Below, one piece after another: positions 21,197 to 29,318 of a DNA stretch of 64,000 bases. Both the position numbers and the translations under genes were made by a program. Below the pieces are notes generated by a model that was not told the DNA's origin, did no database searches, and worked only from the letters and a program-made list of their open reading frames with translations. Origin of the DNA: Verrucomicrobiota bacterium (GTDB lineage: Bacteria > Verrucomicrobiota > Verrucomicrobiia > Chthoniobacterales > UBA10450); contig QHNH01000010.1 of assembly GCA_003218375.1 (NCBI GenBank), positions 125,887 to 189,886 of the forward strand, in the 5' to 3' direction. Within the stretch, counting starts at the first letter, position 1; the number at the start of each line of letters is the position of its first letter.

Positions 21197-21436
21197 CTAC
21201 GACGCGAGGAGACTGCGAATCGAGATGTCTTCATCGACATCGTCCCAGTGAATTCCTACACCGCGTCCAATGAGCCGCCATTTTGTGCGTTGCGCGGGGG
21301 TGGCGCGGAGCAGACGCGGGAACCACGCTAACGGCGCAGACACCCGCCGGCCATCGGCGAGCGTGACCACCAATTCGTCGGCCGTGCAAGCGACATCCAC
21401 CGCATCTGCAATGGGCTTATTGGCTAAAGTGCTCAT
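21197..21436 (-). CDS. DUF2442-like protein
   Basis: From ATG 21436 this is a 79-aa protein with the DUF2442 pattern: a DELVVTLADGRRVSAPLAWFPRL core and a WRLIGRGVGIHWDDVDEDI segment. The track start at 21472 adds residues that lie within the preceding gene and look non-family. The gene overlaps the end of the DUF4160 gene by 20 bp. DUF4160-DUF2442 pairs are common in mobile or accessory loci; their function is not established. Confidence 0.8.
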   Translation of the reverse strand: MSTLANKPIADAVDVACTADELVVTLADGRRVSAPLAWFPRLLRATPAQRTKWRLIGRGVGIHWDDVDEDISIRSLLAS

Positions 21437-21653
21437 CCCAAGCGACGATAAACTCGTCGCAATGTTCCGCAATGAGAGAGTGCAACTCGCTCAGCTCCGC
21501 GCTTCGAAAGCCGCGCGACTCGACCAGCTCAATCGGCTCCAACCAGAACTTGGCGTAGCGTTCCGCCTGTTCCACATGAACATGCCGCGGCTCCTGACCT
21601 TCGCGACTGAAGAAGAAAAACCGAAAGCCGCGAATCCGCAAAATCTCCGGCAT
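21417..21653 (-). CDS. DUF4160-like protein
   Basis: From ATG 21653 this encodes 78 residues matching DUF4160: MPEILRIRGFRFFFFSREG, then EPRHVHVEQAERYAKFWLEP and a C-terminal IAEHCDEFIVAWDEHF. The track start twelve codons upstream adds a segment unlike the family. It is followed by an overlapping DUF2442 gene, the usual partner. A toxin-antitoxin-like role has been suggested for such pairs but I see nothing here that proves it. Confidence 0.82.
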   Translation of the reverse strand: MPEILRIRGFRFFFFSREGQEPRHVHVEQAERYAKFWLEPIELVESRGFRSAELSELHSLIAEHCDEFIVAWDEHFSQ

Positions 21654-21719
21654 GCGGACGAACGATAACAGCGCTACTTCCCATCGCAACAGATCAAGCG
21701 GCCTAACGAGAGATAATCT

Positions 21720-22241
21720 TCACGGACGAATCTCGATCGGAGTTCCATCGGGGACGGCGCGGAAGATTTCTTCGATCTCGAAGTCGGTGACGGCCACGCA
21801 GCCCACGGTCCAATCCTCCCGATGATGGAATCGTCCGATCCAGCCGCGGCCGTTCGGCAAACCGTGAATCATGATGTCGCTGCCGGCTGAAAGACCCTGA
21901 GCGGCAGCCCGGTCGATGTCGCGCTGCTCCGGATAAGAAACGTGCAACGCCAGATGGTAATCGCTGTCCGGTTTGTGGAAATCGATCGAGTAAACACCTT
22001 CCGGGGTGCGCTGATCGCCTTCGTACTCCTTCGCTCCAACCGGCGCCCTGCCCAGAGCGACCCGATACGTTTTGAGCGTGCTGCCGTTCCGCAGAAGCGT
22101 CAGCCGGCGCGCGGATTTTTCGACAAGAACGCGGTCCGCCACCGCCTCGCGGGGCAGGGGATCGATGTTCAATTGCGCCACGGCAGCCACGCCGATCGCT
22201 GCCAGGCAAAGCAACAGGAGAAAAAGCAAAAGCAGTTTCAA
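21720..22241 (-). CDS. L,D-transpeptidase (YkuD family)
   Basis: This 173-aa protein has a signal peptide or N-terminal anchor rich in Leu (residues 2-21) and a YkuD catalytic domain: RRLTLLRNGSTLKTYRVALG, TPEGVYSIDF, IMIHGLP and the active-site block DWTVGCVAV. The family pattern has Ser/Thr before x-G-C; here it is Thr. It would form 3-3 cross-links or attach proteins to peptidoglycan in the periplasm. It lies 21 bp after nuoC on the same strand, a neighbour with no obvious functional link. Confidence 0.92.
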   Translation of the reverse strand: MKLLLLFLLLLCLAAIGVAAVAQLNIDPLPREAVADRVLVEKSARRLTLLRNGSTLKTYRVALGRAPVGAKEYEGDQRTPEGVYSIDFHKPDSDYHLALHVSYPEQRDIDRAAAQGLSAGSDIMIHGLPNGRGWIGRFHHREDWTVGCVAVTDFEIEEIFRAVPDGTPIEIRP

Positions 22242-22262
22242 CGACGATAGCTGACCAGCGCG

Positions 22263-22841
22263 TTATTGCTCGATCGGTCGGCGCGCGCGCGGCTCGCGAT
22301 CTTTCGTTGTCGCGCTGCTCGGCAGGGTAACGAAGGGGCCGCCTTCCAGCGGCGCGCTTTCCGAGAACGCAACGTCGGGCATGTTGCTCGGCAGTCCTTC
22401 AAGCGGAAATTCTTTCCGGAGGGGAAAATACGGATAACCGTCCCACATCAAAATCCGGCGCAAATCCGGATGGCCGGCAAACCGGATTCCCATCATGTCG
22501 TAGATCTCGCGCTCGTGCCAGTTGGCCGTGGGCCAAATGTCGGAAACCGTCGGCACCTCTCCTTCATCTTCGGAGATGCGCAGCTTCAAACGCAGATGAA
22601 CCGCGATTGTCATCGAATAAAGTTCATAAACAATTTCGAAGCGCGGCTCGTCGCCGAAATTATCCACGCTGGTGATATCGAGCAGGTAATCGAAGCCCAG
22701 GTCGTCCCGGCAGAACTTCGCCACCTCGCGCAGGTCGGCCGAGAGAATGACGAAGGTCGATTCGCCCCGGAATTCGATTTTCTCCTGCAGCTTCTCGCCC
22801 AGCATTTTGCTGAGCGATGCGAACAGTTCTGGGCCGGTCAT
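22263..22841 (-). CDS. nuoC: NADH-quinone oxidoreductase subunit C
   Basis: From ATG 22841 this is a 192-aa peripheral subunit of complex I. The 30-kDa subunit signature is visible as [30 protein letters not shown]. The track start at 23072 lies far inside nuoB and is a shadow extension. The start overlaps the nuoB stop by 4 bp. nuoD and later subunits are not downstream; an L,D-transpeptidase gene follows instead. Confidence 0.93.
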   Translation of the reverse strand: MTGPELFASLSKMLGEKLQEKIEFRGESTFVILSADLREVAKFCRDDLGFDYLLDITSVDNFGDEPRFEIVYELYSMTIAVHLRLKLRISEDEGEVPTVSDIWPTANWHEREIYDMMGIRFAGHPDLRRILMWDGYPYFPLRKEFPLEGLPSNMPDVAFSESAPLEGGPFVTLPSSATTKDREPRARRPIEQ

Positions 22842-23374
22842 GCCGTTACCGTTTCGCGTTCGTCCATCAATCCGCGTTTCTGTTCGCGAAATGAGCTTTC
22901 GCCGGAAATCTTTTCCTGGAGCTTCATCAACCCCTCGAGGAGCGCTTCTGGACGCGGCGGGCATCCGGAAACGTAAACGTCGACCGGCAGCAGTTGATCG
23001 ATTCCCTGGAGCACGGCGTAAGACCGATACATCCCGCCCGTCGAAGCGCACGCGCCCATGGCGATGACCCATTTTGGCTCCGGCATCTGCTCGTAGATTC
23101 GTTTCACGGCGAGCGCCATCTTATAAGTCACGGTGCCGGCCACAATCATCACGTCGCACTGCCGCGGAGAGAAACGCATCACCTCGGCGCCGAACCGCGA
23201 GATATCGAAACGCGACGCTGCCGTCGCCATCAGCTCGATGGCGCAGCAGGCGAGACCCATCGGCATCGGCCAGAGCGAATTCTTCCGCATCCAATTCATG
23301 GCCGCGTCCACGCGGGTGAAAATGATGTTGCCTTCGATCTTCGAATCGTAAACCGCCGGACGCACCTCACGCAT
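22838..23374 (-). CDS. nuoB: NADH-quinone oxidoreductase subunit B
   Basis: This 178-aa subunit carries the N2 [4Fe-4S] cluster that passes electrons to quinone. The four Cys ligands are visible in [14 protein letters not shown] and VSGCPPRPE. It overlaps nuoC by 4 bp. nuoA, normally directly upstream, is missing: the next gene upstream on this strand is unrelated (truA side), with the hybrid kinase ending nearby. The rest of complex I must be encoded elsewhere. Confidence 0.95.
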   Translation of the reverse strand: MREVRPAVYDSKIEGNIIFTRVDAAMNWMRKNSLWPMPMGLACCAIELMATAASRFDISRFGAEVMRFSPRQCDVMIVAGTVTYKMALAVKRIYEQMPEPKWVIAMGACASTGGMYRSYAVLQGIDQLLPVDVYVSGCPPRPEALLEGLMKLQEKISGESSFREQKRGLMDERETVTA

Positions 23375-23431
23375 GGCGAAACACTAGAGTCGCGGCCTAA
23401 CGCCGCAAGGAGAATCAGAGAGGCAAGCGTG

Positions 23432-26400
23432 CTAGCCTGCGGCCTGCATCGGATAATCGGGCACGATGTTGACGTGGCTCGATTCGATGACTTCGTGAAC
23501 AATCTTCCCTAGCTCGGCCGCTTCGTACGGTTTCGCGATCACGCCGCGGAACCCGAAATCCTGGTAGCGGCTCATAGTCGCGTCCATCGCGTAACCGCTG
23601 GAGACGATCGCGTTCACGGTTGGATCGATCTCGATGAGTTTCTTGAGCGCTTCCTTGCCGCCCATGCCGCCGGGCAAAGTCAGGTCCAGGATAACAGCAT
23701 CGAAACGCTCGCCGGCCTCGAGTTTCTGCCGGTAAAGCTCGACTCCTTCGAGGGCGCTCTCCGCCTGGCTGACTTTGTATCCAAGACGCTCGAGCGTGAA
23801 TTCCACCAGGGCGCGGATCGCTTCTTCGTCGTCCACGATCAGGATGCGGCCCGTGCCGGAGATAACTTCGTTGAGCTGGCGTGGGGGTTCGACGGGCACC
23901 TGTTGATGCCGCAGCGCTGGGAGGTAAATCGTGAAGGTCGAGCCGAAGTGGACCTTGGAATCGACAGTGATGAGACCGTTGTGGTTCTTGACGATCGAAT
24001 AGGTGGTGGCCAGGCCGAGACCGTTGCCCTTCGGCTTCGTCGTGAAATACGGATCAAAAATCCGCTTCAGGCAATCTTCCGAAATGCCGGTGCCTTCGTC
24101 GCGAAGCGCGATGCGAATGTAATCGCCGGGGGCCAGATCCGCGATGGCGGGCGAGGTGTCGGAGTCGTAACTGAAATTGTCGCAGCTGGCGCGAAGGGTT
24201 CCGCCGTTGGGCATGGCCTGGTCGGCATTCACCACAAGGTTCGCGATGACCTGGCTGATCTGCCCCGGATCAATCTCGGCCGGCCAAAGGTCCGCACCGA
24301 AGAGAAACTCGCTGCGGCTGTGCGAACCGCGGAGCGAGAAACTCACGGTGTCCTGGATCAGTTTGCCGATCGACGCAGTTTTCTTAATGGGCGCGCCGCC
24401 CCGGGCAAAAGTGAGGAGTTGCTGGGCGAGATCGCGGGCGCGCATCGACGCGTTCTTGGCATCATTGAGCCGCGTTCCCATCTCGTCATTCGGCGGCAGA
24501 AGGAGAGAGGCGAGCGAAATATTTCCGATGATCGCCGTGAGGAGGTTGTTGAAATCGTGTGCAATTCCGCCGGCGAGCAAGCCGAGTTGTTCCAGGGTCT
24601 CGGCTTTGCGTCGCTCGGCTTCATTGCGCTGACGTTCGGTGATGTCGCGGAAAACAAGGACCACGCCGGCGACTTCGTTCTTGCTGTCGCGAATGGGGGA
24701 GGCGACCTGTTCGATGACGTGCTCGCGGCCCTGGCGCGAACGCAAGGTCGCGTTTTCCGGCATGCTGAGCAGGATCGATTGCGCTTCGTTGCGGGAACCA
24801 GTTTTCTGCGCGCGCGCCTGCGCCTGCAGATCGATCGCGATATTGTAAACGGATTTCAGGGAGCGGCCGATAGCTTCCTTCGAGGTCCAGCCGGTCAGGT
24901 TCTCCCCGGCGTTGTTGATCATGATGATCTTGCCCTGAACGTCGGTGGTGATGACGCCGTCCTCGATGGAACGCAGGGTAACGGCAAGGCTTTCCTTGTC
25001 CGCTGCGATCTCCTGCTCGAAACGTCTGCGCTCGGTCACGTCGCGCACCATGGCGACGAAGAGTTTCTGTTTGTCGACCACCATCTGGCTCAGGGAAATT
25101 TCGATTGGGAAGGTCGCGTGCCGCCGGGTGCGGCCCACGGCCATGGTGGTGCTCCCCGTTCGCTTCGCCAGGTCATCCCACGCGCAAACCACGGGCTCGG
25201 GCTCGTTGCCGTAGCTCTTCGGCACGAGTTTGGTGAACTTGTGGCCGACCATCTCGTTGTTAATGCAGCCGAACATTTTTTCCGCGGACGGATTCATCGA
25301 GCAGATGATGCCTTGCTCATCCACGGTGATCATCCCGTCGAGAATGTTTTCGATGATCGACCGGATGCGGGTCTCGATTCCTTCGAGCTTGGCTAACTGT
25401 CGGCGCACCAGGACAAAGCTGTAGCTGTTCGACACGATCAGCAGTCCGACCGCGAACACGCAGAGCAGCGCCAGTCCCGTTGTTTTCACGATCCGGTCCC
25501 GGCTCGCGACGCTCGAGCGCGATTCGTAGAGATTCACTTCGTCTGTCTGGAATTTCTTCAACATCTCCCGGATGTCGGTCATCAGACCTTCGCCGTTGTT
25601 TTTCGCGACCAGAGCCGCCACGTCTTTGCCCGTCCGCCTCGCTTCCATCTCTGGGATCGCCACAGCCTGGGTCCAGCGTTCCACTCCTTTTTTGATTTCA
25701 TTCAGCGCGTCCGATTGTTCCGGGACATTCGCGACGAGAATGGAGAGGTAACCGTGGTAAGTATAAAAATCGGCTGTCGCGCGCCGATAGGCGTCGGCGA
25801 AACCAGTGTCGCCGGTGAGGAGATAGCCGCGCTTTTCTTTCTGCATTTCGATCACGGAGCGTTCGAGCTTGGTGAGGAAGTCGAGGATCTGGGTGGATTG
25901 CGCGGCCCACTCCTGTTCGCGCATCCGCTGGTTCAAGACGATTTGCTCCTCATTCTGGAGCGATTGGAGAATATCCCGGGCTTGATTGAGCAGCCCGTTG
26001 CCGAGAGGGCCGTAGGATTCGCCCGCAGTTTCCGCCAAGTGGGCCGAACCTTTGGTTTGCCGCTCATTCATTTGAGGTAAGGCGACTTCATCCAACCATT
26101 TCTGGACGATCTCCTGTATTTTCATGACGCGCTTGCGCTGTTTCGGACTGTCCAGGATCAGCACCGTCAGCTCTTCCACGCGCTGTTTGATGAGTTCCCG
26201 CCGGCTCTGGAAAGGCTCGAGTTTGGAAGCGTTGCCGTCCAGCAAGTAACCGCGATGTCCAGTTTCCAGCGCGGCAATATCGTTTTCCAGCACGCTGCTA
26301 AGCCGCATGACTTCGAGGGTGTGGGCCCGTAGGGTTTCCTGGTGGTGATTCCGGAGGGTGACGAAGAGAAACAGCCCGGCTAGGAAAGTGATGACGACGA

Positions 26401-26536
26401 TTCCGACCGCTGTGCCGGAGAGCAGTTTAAAATGGAAATGCTTCGGGCTAAAAAGCCACGCGGCGCTCCGGCCAATGAGACCACGACGAACCATGGTTTT
26501 CGGGGGTACGTCGATCTGGGTCATTATAGATTCCAC
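23432..26536 (-). CDS. Hybrid sensor histidine kinase with two CHASE3-like domains, two PAS domains and a receiver
   Basis: This 1034-aa inner-membrane sensor has one helix (about 37-60), a periplasmic part with two CHASE3-like blocks (each with a GYLL motif: TGHRGYLLDG and KRGYLLTGD), a second helix (about 350-375), two PAS domains (about 388-510 and 515-640, each followed by a PAC-like RDITER or RDVTER), a dimerisation box with the phospho-His in LAGGIAHDFNNLL, an ATPase domain (NADQAMPNGG, GTGISE, GNGLGLA) and a C-terminal receiver (phospho-Asp in VILDLTLPG). The H-box is the HDFNNLLT subtype common in hybrid kinases. The start may be the Met at 26524. No partner regulator is adjacent. Confidence 0.95.
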   Translation of the reverse strand: MESIMTQIDVPPKTMVRRGLIGRSAAWLFSPKHFHFKLLSGTAVGIVVITFLAGLFLFVTLRNHHQETLRAHTLEVMRLSSVLENDIAALETGHRGYLLDGNASKLEPFQSRRELIKQRVEELTVLILDSPKQRKRVMKIQEIVQKWLDEVALPQMNERQTKGSAHLAETAGESYGPLGNGLLNQARDILQSLQNEEQIVLNQRMREQEWAAQSTQILDFLTKLERSVIEMQKEKRGYLLTGDTGFADAYRRATADFYTYHGYLSILVANVPEQSDALNEIKKGVERWTQAVAIPEMEARRTGKDVAALVAKNNGEGLMTDIREMLKKFQTDEVNLYESRSSVASRDRIVKTTGLALLCVFAVGLLIVSNSYSFVLVRRQLAKLEGIETRIRSIIENILDGMITVDEQGIICSMNPSAEKMFGCINNEMVGHKFTKLVPKSYGNEPEPVVCAWDDLAKRTGSTTMAVGRTRRHATFPIEISLSQMVVDKQKLFVAMVRDVTERRRFEQEIAADKESLAVTLRSIEDGVITTDVQGKIIMINNAGENLTGWTSKEAIGRSLKSVYNIAIDLQAQARAQKTGSRNEAQSILLSMPENATLRSRQGREHVIEQVASPIRDSKNEVAGVVLVFRDITERQRNEAERRKAETLEQLGLLAGGIAHDFNNLLTAIIGNISLASLLLPPNDEMGTRLNDAKNASMRARDLAQQLLTFARGGAPIKKTASIGKLIQDTVSFSLRGSHSRSEFLFGADLWPAEIDPGQISQVIANLVVNADQAMPNGGTLRASCDNFSYDSDTSPAIADLAPGDYIRIALRDEGTGISEDCLKRIFDPYFTTKPKGNGLGLATTYSIVKNHNGLITVDSKVHFGSTFTIYLPALRHQQVPVEPPRQLNEVISGTGRILIVDDEEAIRALVEFTLERLGYKVSQAESALEGVELYRQKLEAGERFDAVILDLTLPGGMGGKEALKKLIEIDPTVNAIVSSGYAMDATMSRYQDFGFRGVIAKPYEAAELGKIVHEVIESSHVNIVPDYPMQAAG

Positions 26537-26607
26537 AAAAGCAAGTAACCTGCCATGCCCTCTGGACCACCCTACGGAGGCCGCGGACTCCGAGGTGAAA
26601 AGCAGGC

Positions 26608-27249
26608 TTAGTACCGGACGCGAACAAGAAATAAACCGGCGGCCGGCGCGACGTGGCGCGCGTGGGAAAATCGCGGCCTCGGATGATGAAGCCGCGACTG
26701 AATTTCGTCCGCGGATGCTTTACCAAAACCGAGGTCAACGAGCGCACCGACCATCAGCCGCACCATCTTGTAAAGGAAAGAGGCGAAGTCGTGGCGTCCC
26801 GTGAACAAGGGCGCCGCGGCCGCCAGAGCAGCGCGCTCGAGCGGCTCGCGCACATGCCAGACCCGCCCGTTCTCCAAAGGTGGCAACACTTCACCGCTCC
26901 AGATCCGGTAACGATAGATTTTTCCTTTTGCCGAAAAACGGGCGTGAAACGATTCCGCAACGAACCGGCACTGCATGATTCGGATCGCGGGTGGGAGCAC
27001 GCCATTCAAGGCGGAGCGCCATCGCTCCGCGCCATAACGCTTCGCGGGAAGATCGACATGGGCGCACTGCGCGAGCGCATGCACGCCGGCGTCGGTGCGG
27101 CCAGCCCCGTGAACGCGGACGCGCTCGGAACAAATTTGTTGGATGGCGCTTTCGAGATGGTCCTGAATCCCATTGCCGTTCCTCTGGCTTTGCCAACCGG
27201 AAAACGACGCGCCGTCATAGGCGACGATCAACTTGAGCCGGGCCGGCAT
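26608..27249 (-). CDS. truA: tRNA pseudouridine synthase A with an internal gap
   Basis: TruA converts U38-40 of tRNA anticodon arms to pseudouridine. The N-terminal half is normal, including the catalytic Asp in GAGRTDAGVHA. At 213 aa it is short: FTGRHDFASF is followed directly by LYKMVRLMVGAL. In family members about 35 residues lie between, covering a conserved RTI-containing strand. The apparent loss is in frame (about 105-108 bp) near 26770-26785 and removes part of the C-terminal half, so activity is doubtful. It follows ruvX after 6 bp. Either the gene is decaying or the assembly skipped bases. Confidence 0.88.
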   Translation of the reverse strand: MPARLKLIVAYDGASFSGWQSQRNGNGIQDHLESAIQQICSERVRVHGAGRTDAGVHALAQCAHVDLPAKRYGAERWRSALNGVLPPAIRIMQCRFVAESFHARFSAKGKIYRYRIWSGEVLPPLENGRVWHVREPLERAALAAAAPLFTGRHDFASFLYKMVRLMVGALVDLGFGKASADEIQSRLHHPRPRFSHARHVAPAAGLFLVRVRY

Positions 27250-27255
27250 CCAGGA

Positions 27256-27705
27256 TCACGAGCCGCCGGGAATTCCGGTCGCCGGCAAACTGTCGAGGTA
27301 ACTTTGCAGGATCATTTGGGCCGCGACCTGGTCGACGACGCCGCGGGAATCGCGCGTCTTTCGCCCGCTCTCGCGCAGGGCGCGGTTCGCCGCCGTCGTG
27401 GTGAGACGTTCGTCCCAGGTCAGGACTTCGCATGGCAGCAGCGCCTGCAACTTTTTCGCGAACGCCAGCGCCTCGGTCGCGCCGGTGCCGACGCTGCCGT
27501 TCATGTGGCGAGGTAACCCGACGATCACTCGCTCGGCGTCTTTCTCGCGCACAATCTCAGCGATCCGCCGCGCCGCATCCGCGGTCGCCGGAATCGTTTC
27601 CACCGGATGGGCCAGCATTCCCAGCTCGTCGGAAACGGCCACGCCGATGCGGGCCCGGCCGAGATCGATCCCGAGGATTCGCCGCCGCAATTGCAGATCG
27701 CTCAT
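27256..27705 (-). CDS. ruvX: Putative pre-16S rRNA nuclease / Holliday junction resolvase-like (YqgF/RuvX)
   Basis: From ATG 27705 this is a 149-aa RNase H-fold protein with LGIDLGRARIGVAVSD, VGLPRHMNG and WDERLTT, all conserved in YqgF/RuvX, which matures the 5' end of 16S rRNA in E. coli. The track start at 27942 lies inside manC and is rejected. The start overlaps the manC stop by 4 bp. Confidence 0.93.
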   Translation of the reverse strand: MSDLQLRRRILGIDLGRARIGVAVSDELGMLAHPVETIPATADAARRIAEIVREKDAERVIVGLPRHMNGSVGTGATEALAFAKKLQALLPCEVLTWDERLTTTAANRALRESGRKTRDSRGVVDQVAAQMILQSYLDSLPATGIPGGS

Positions 27706-28775
27706 TGCAATTCGTCCGGCACCTGGCCCAGCAGGTTCTTGATCTTCTCCGCCTGGTGGCGGTGACAAATCAGGATCGCGTCCGGCGTTCGGACCACGAT
27801 CAGGTTGTGCACCCCGAGCAGTGCGATCCGCGCGCCGTCCGGATTGAACACGATGTTGTTCGACGACTCGAGTGCGGTGATCTCGCAATTGGCGGCGTTT
27901 CCTTCCGCGTCGTTTTTGAAATATTTCGAGACCGCCCGCCAACTGCCGACGTCATCCCAATCGAAGCCGGCTTCCACGACGAGAACGCGATCCGCTTTTT
28001 CCATGATCGCGTAATCAAACGAGATCCGCGGCAGATCACGGAAGCGGTCCGACAGCGTTTTTTTGAAATTATCGTGCGCACGCAACTGGGAAATGAAGCT
28101 GGCCAGTTCCGGCGTGTGACGGTTGAATTCGCTCAGGACGGACGGCACCGACCAGACAAACATCCCGGCGTTCCACCGGAAATTTCCTTTGCGGAGAAAC
28201 GATTCCGCCAGGTCCGTGTTCGGCTTCTCGCGAAAACGGATGACGCGATGAACCGAGGTTTCCGGGCTTACCGTGCGCAGCTTCACCGCTTCGCCTTGCT
28301 CGATGTAGCCGTAACCCGGGCACGCCCAGGTGGGCTTGATCCCAATTGTGACCAGCGCGCCGGTTTCCTCCGCTGCCGCCGCCGCCCCGGTTAGCGTTTT
28401 CTGGAATGCCGCGGTGTCGTTAATCACATGATCCGCGGGCAGCACGATCATTGTCGCCGAATGATCTCGCGCCGCGACCCAGCCCGCGCCGAGCGCGACC
28501 GCCGCCGCGGTATCCCGCTTCGCCGGCTCGGCCACGATGTTTTCCTTCGGCACCTTGGGCAGCAATTCTCGCACGGCCGCTTCCTGGTCGACGTTGGTCA
28601 GAATGAGGAGGCGTTCCGGCGCGATCAATCCCTCCAACCGCGCCACCGCTTGTTCGAGAAGCGTCTGCTTGGCGACGAGATGAAGGAGTTGCTTTGGCCG
28701 CGCTCGCCGGCTCAATGGCCAGAAGCGTTCGCCGCTGCCGCCGGCGAGGATGAGTGCGTAAAGCGAGTTGGGCAT
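27702..28775 (-). CDS. manC: Mannose-1-phosphate guanylyltransferase
   Basis: This 357-aa enzyme makes GDP-mannose from mannose-1-phosphate and GTP. The nucleotide-binding signature ALILAGGSGERFWPLSR, PKQLL, the VLPADHVI motif and the FREKP segment are intact. The fused isomerase domain of longer ManC/ManA proteins is absent, which is usual for this length. It is coupled to ruvX. GDP-mannose is probably used for surface polysaccharide. Confidence 0.95.
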   Translation of the reverse strand: MPNSLYALILAGGSGERFWPLSRRARPKQLLHLVAKQTLLEQAVARLEGLIAPERLLILTNVDQEAAVRELLPKVPKENIVAEPAKRDTAAAVALGAGWVAARDHSATMIVLPADHVINDTAAFQKTLTGAAAAAEETGALVTIGIKPTWACPGYGYIEQGEAVKLRTVSPETSVHRVIRFREKPNTDLAESFLRKGNFRWNAGMFVWSVPSVLSEFNRHTPELASFISQLRAHDNFKKTLSDRFRDLPRISFDYAIMEKADRVLVVEAGFDWDDVGSWRAVSKYFKNDAEGNAANCEITALESSNNIVFNPDGARIALLGVHNLIVVRTPDAILICHRHQAEKIKNLLGQVPDELQ

Positions 28776-28871
28776 GATTCGTTAGGTGAAAAAAGGCAGC
28801 CGGCACGCGAGCGCGCGGGCAGCGAGATTTTCCCGTTTCCTTTTCGGAAACGAGACGTATAAGGGTATGCG

Positions 28872-29174
28872 ATGTCTCTTTCGATATCCATTCCAAAAAC
28901 CGCCGAGCAGGTGCCGCTCGATGGTTTGATGACGCTCGCGCGCACGGCGTTCGGGCTCGGGATTGGAATGCTGGTCGCCGATCGAATCCGTCACCCGTTT
29001 CGGCAAGCCACCGCGATCGCACTGGTTTCCGTCGGCGCGCTGGCGGCAGTGCCGTTGCTGGTGAAAGTCGCGATGGAAAGAATTAACCGGCCGGAATCCG
29101 AACGCGGCAGCCGAAACCGGCTGCGCTCGATCCGGGACGATTCCGGTTTTCGCTCCGACACCGACGCGCTTTAA
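28872..29174 (+). CDS. Small membrane protein of unknown function
   Basis: This 100-aa protein has one or two hydrophobic stretches (about residues 20-36 and 46-66), the second ALVSVGALAAVPLLVKVAM, followed by a basic and then acidic C-terminal tail. No family is recognised. It is divergent from manC, with about 96 bp between starts, and a TGTAGCC-type repeat follows its stop. Confidence 0.55.
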   Translation: MSLSISIPKTAEQVPLDGLMTLARTAFGLGIGMLVADRIRHPFRQATAIALVSVGALAAVPLLVKVAMERINRPESERGSRNRLRSIRDDSGFRSDTDAL

Positions 29175-29179
29175 GATTC

Positions 29180-29270
29180 TTCTGTAGCCGCTTCGCTGTG
29201 CGAAGCGCGGGAATGGATCTTCATAGTCCGATACCGCTCTCGCGCTGCCCACAGGGCAGCGGCTACAGAA
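29180..29270. repeat. TGTAGCCGC...GCGGCTACA inverted-repeat element
   Basis: The element begins TTCTGTAGCCGCT and ends AGCGGCTACAGAA, an exact inverted pair of 13 bases. An inner hairpin, CGCTTCGCTGTGCGAAGCG, follows the left end. It lies between the small membrane protein and the carboxylase gene and has no coding capacity. Its ends match the repeats at about 20.1 and 62.2 kb. Confidence 0.8.
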
Positions 29271-29318
29271 GGTGGCAGCTTGATTCCATTGACGGGCCAG
29301 CGTAAGCCTTTCGCGCCC

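Noticed and set aside
23903-25396. 497-aa plus-strand ORF opposite the hybrid kinase
   Set aside because: Antisense shadow of the kinase; the kinase motifs on the minus strand are unambiguous.
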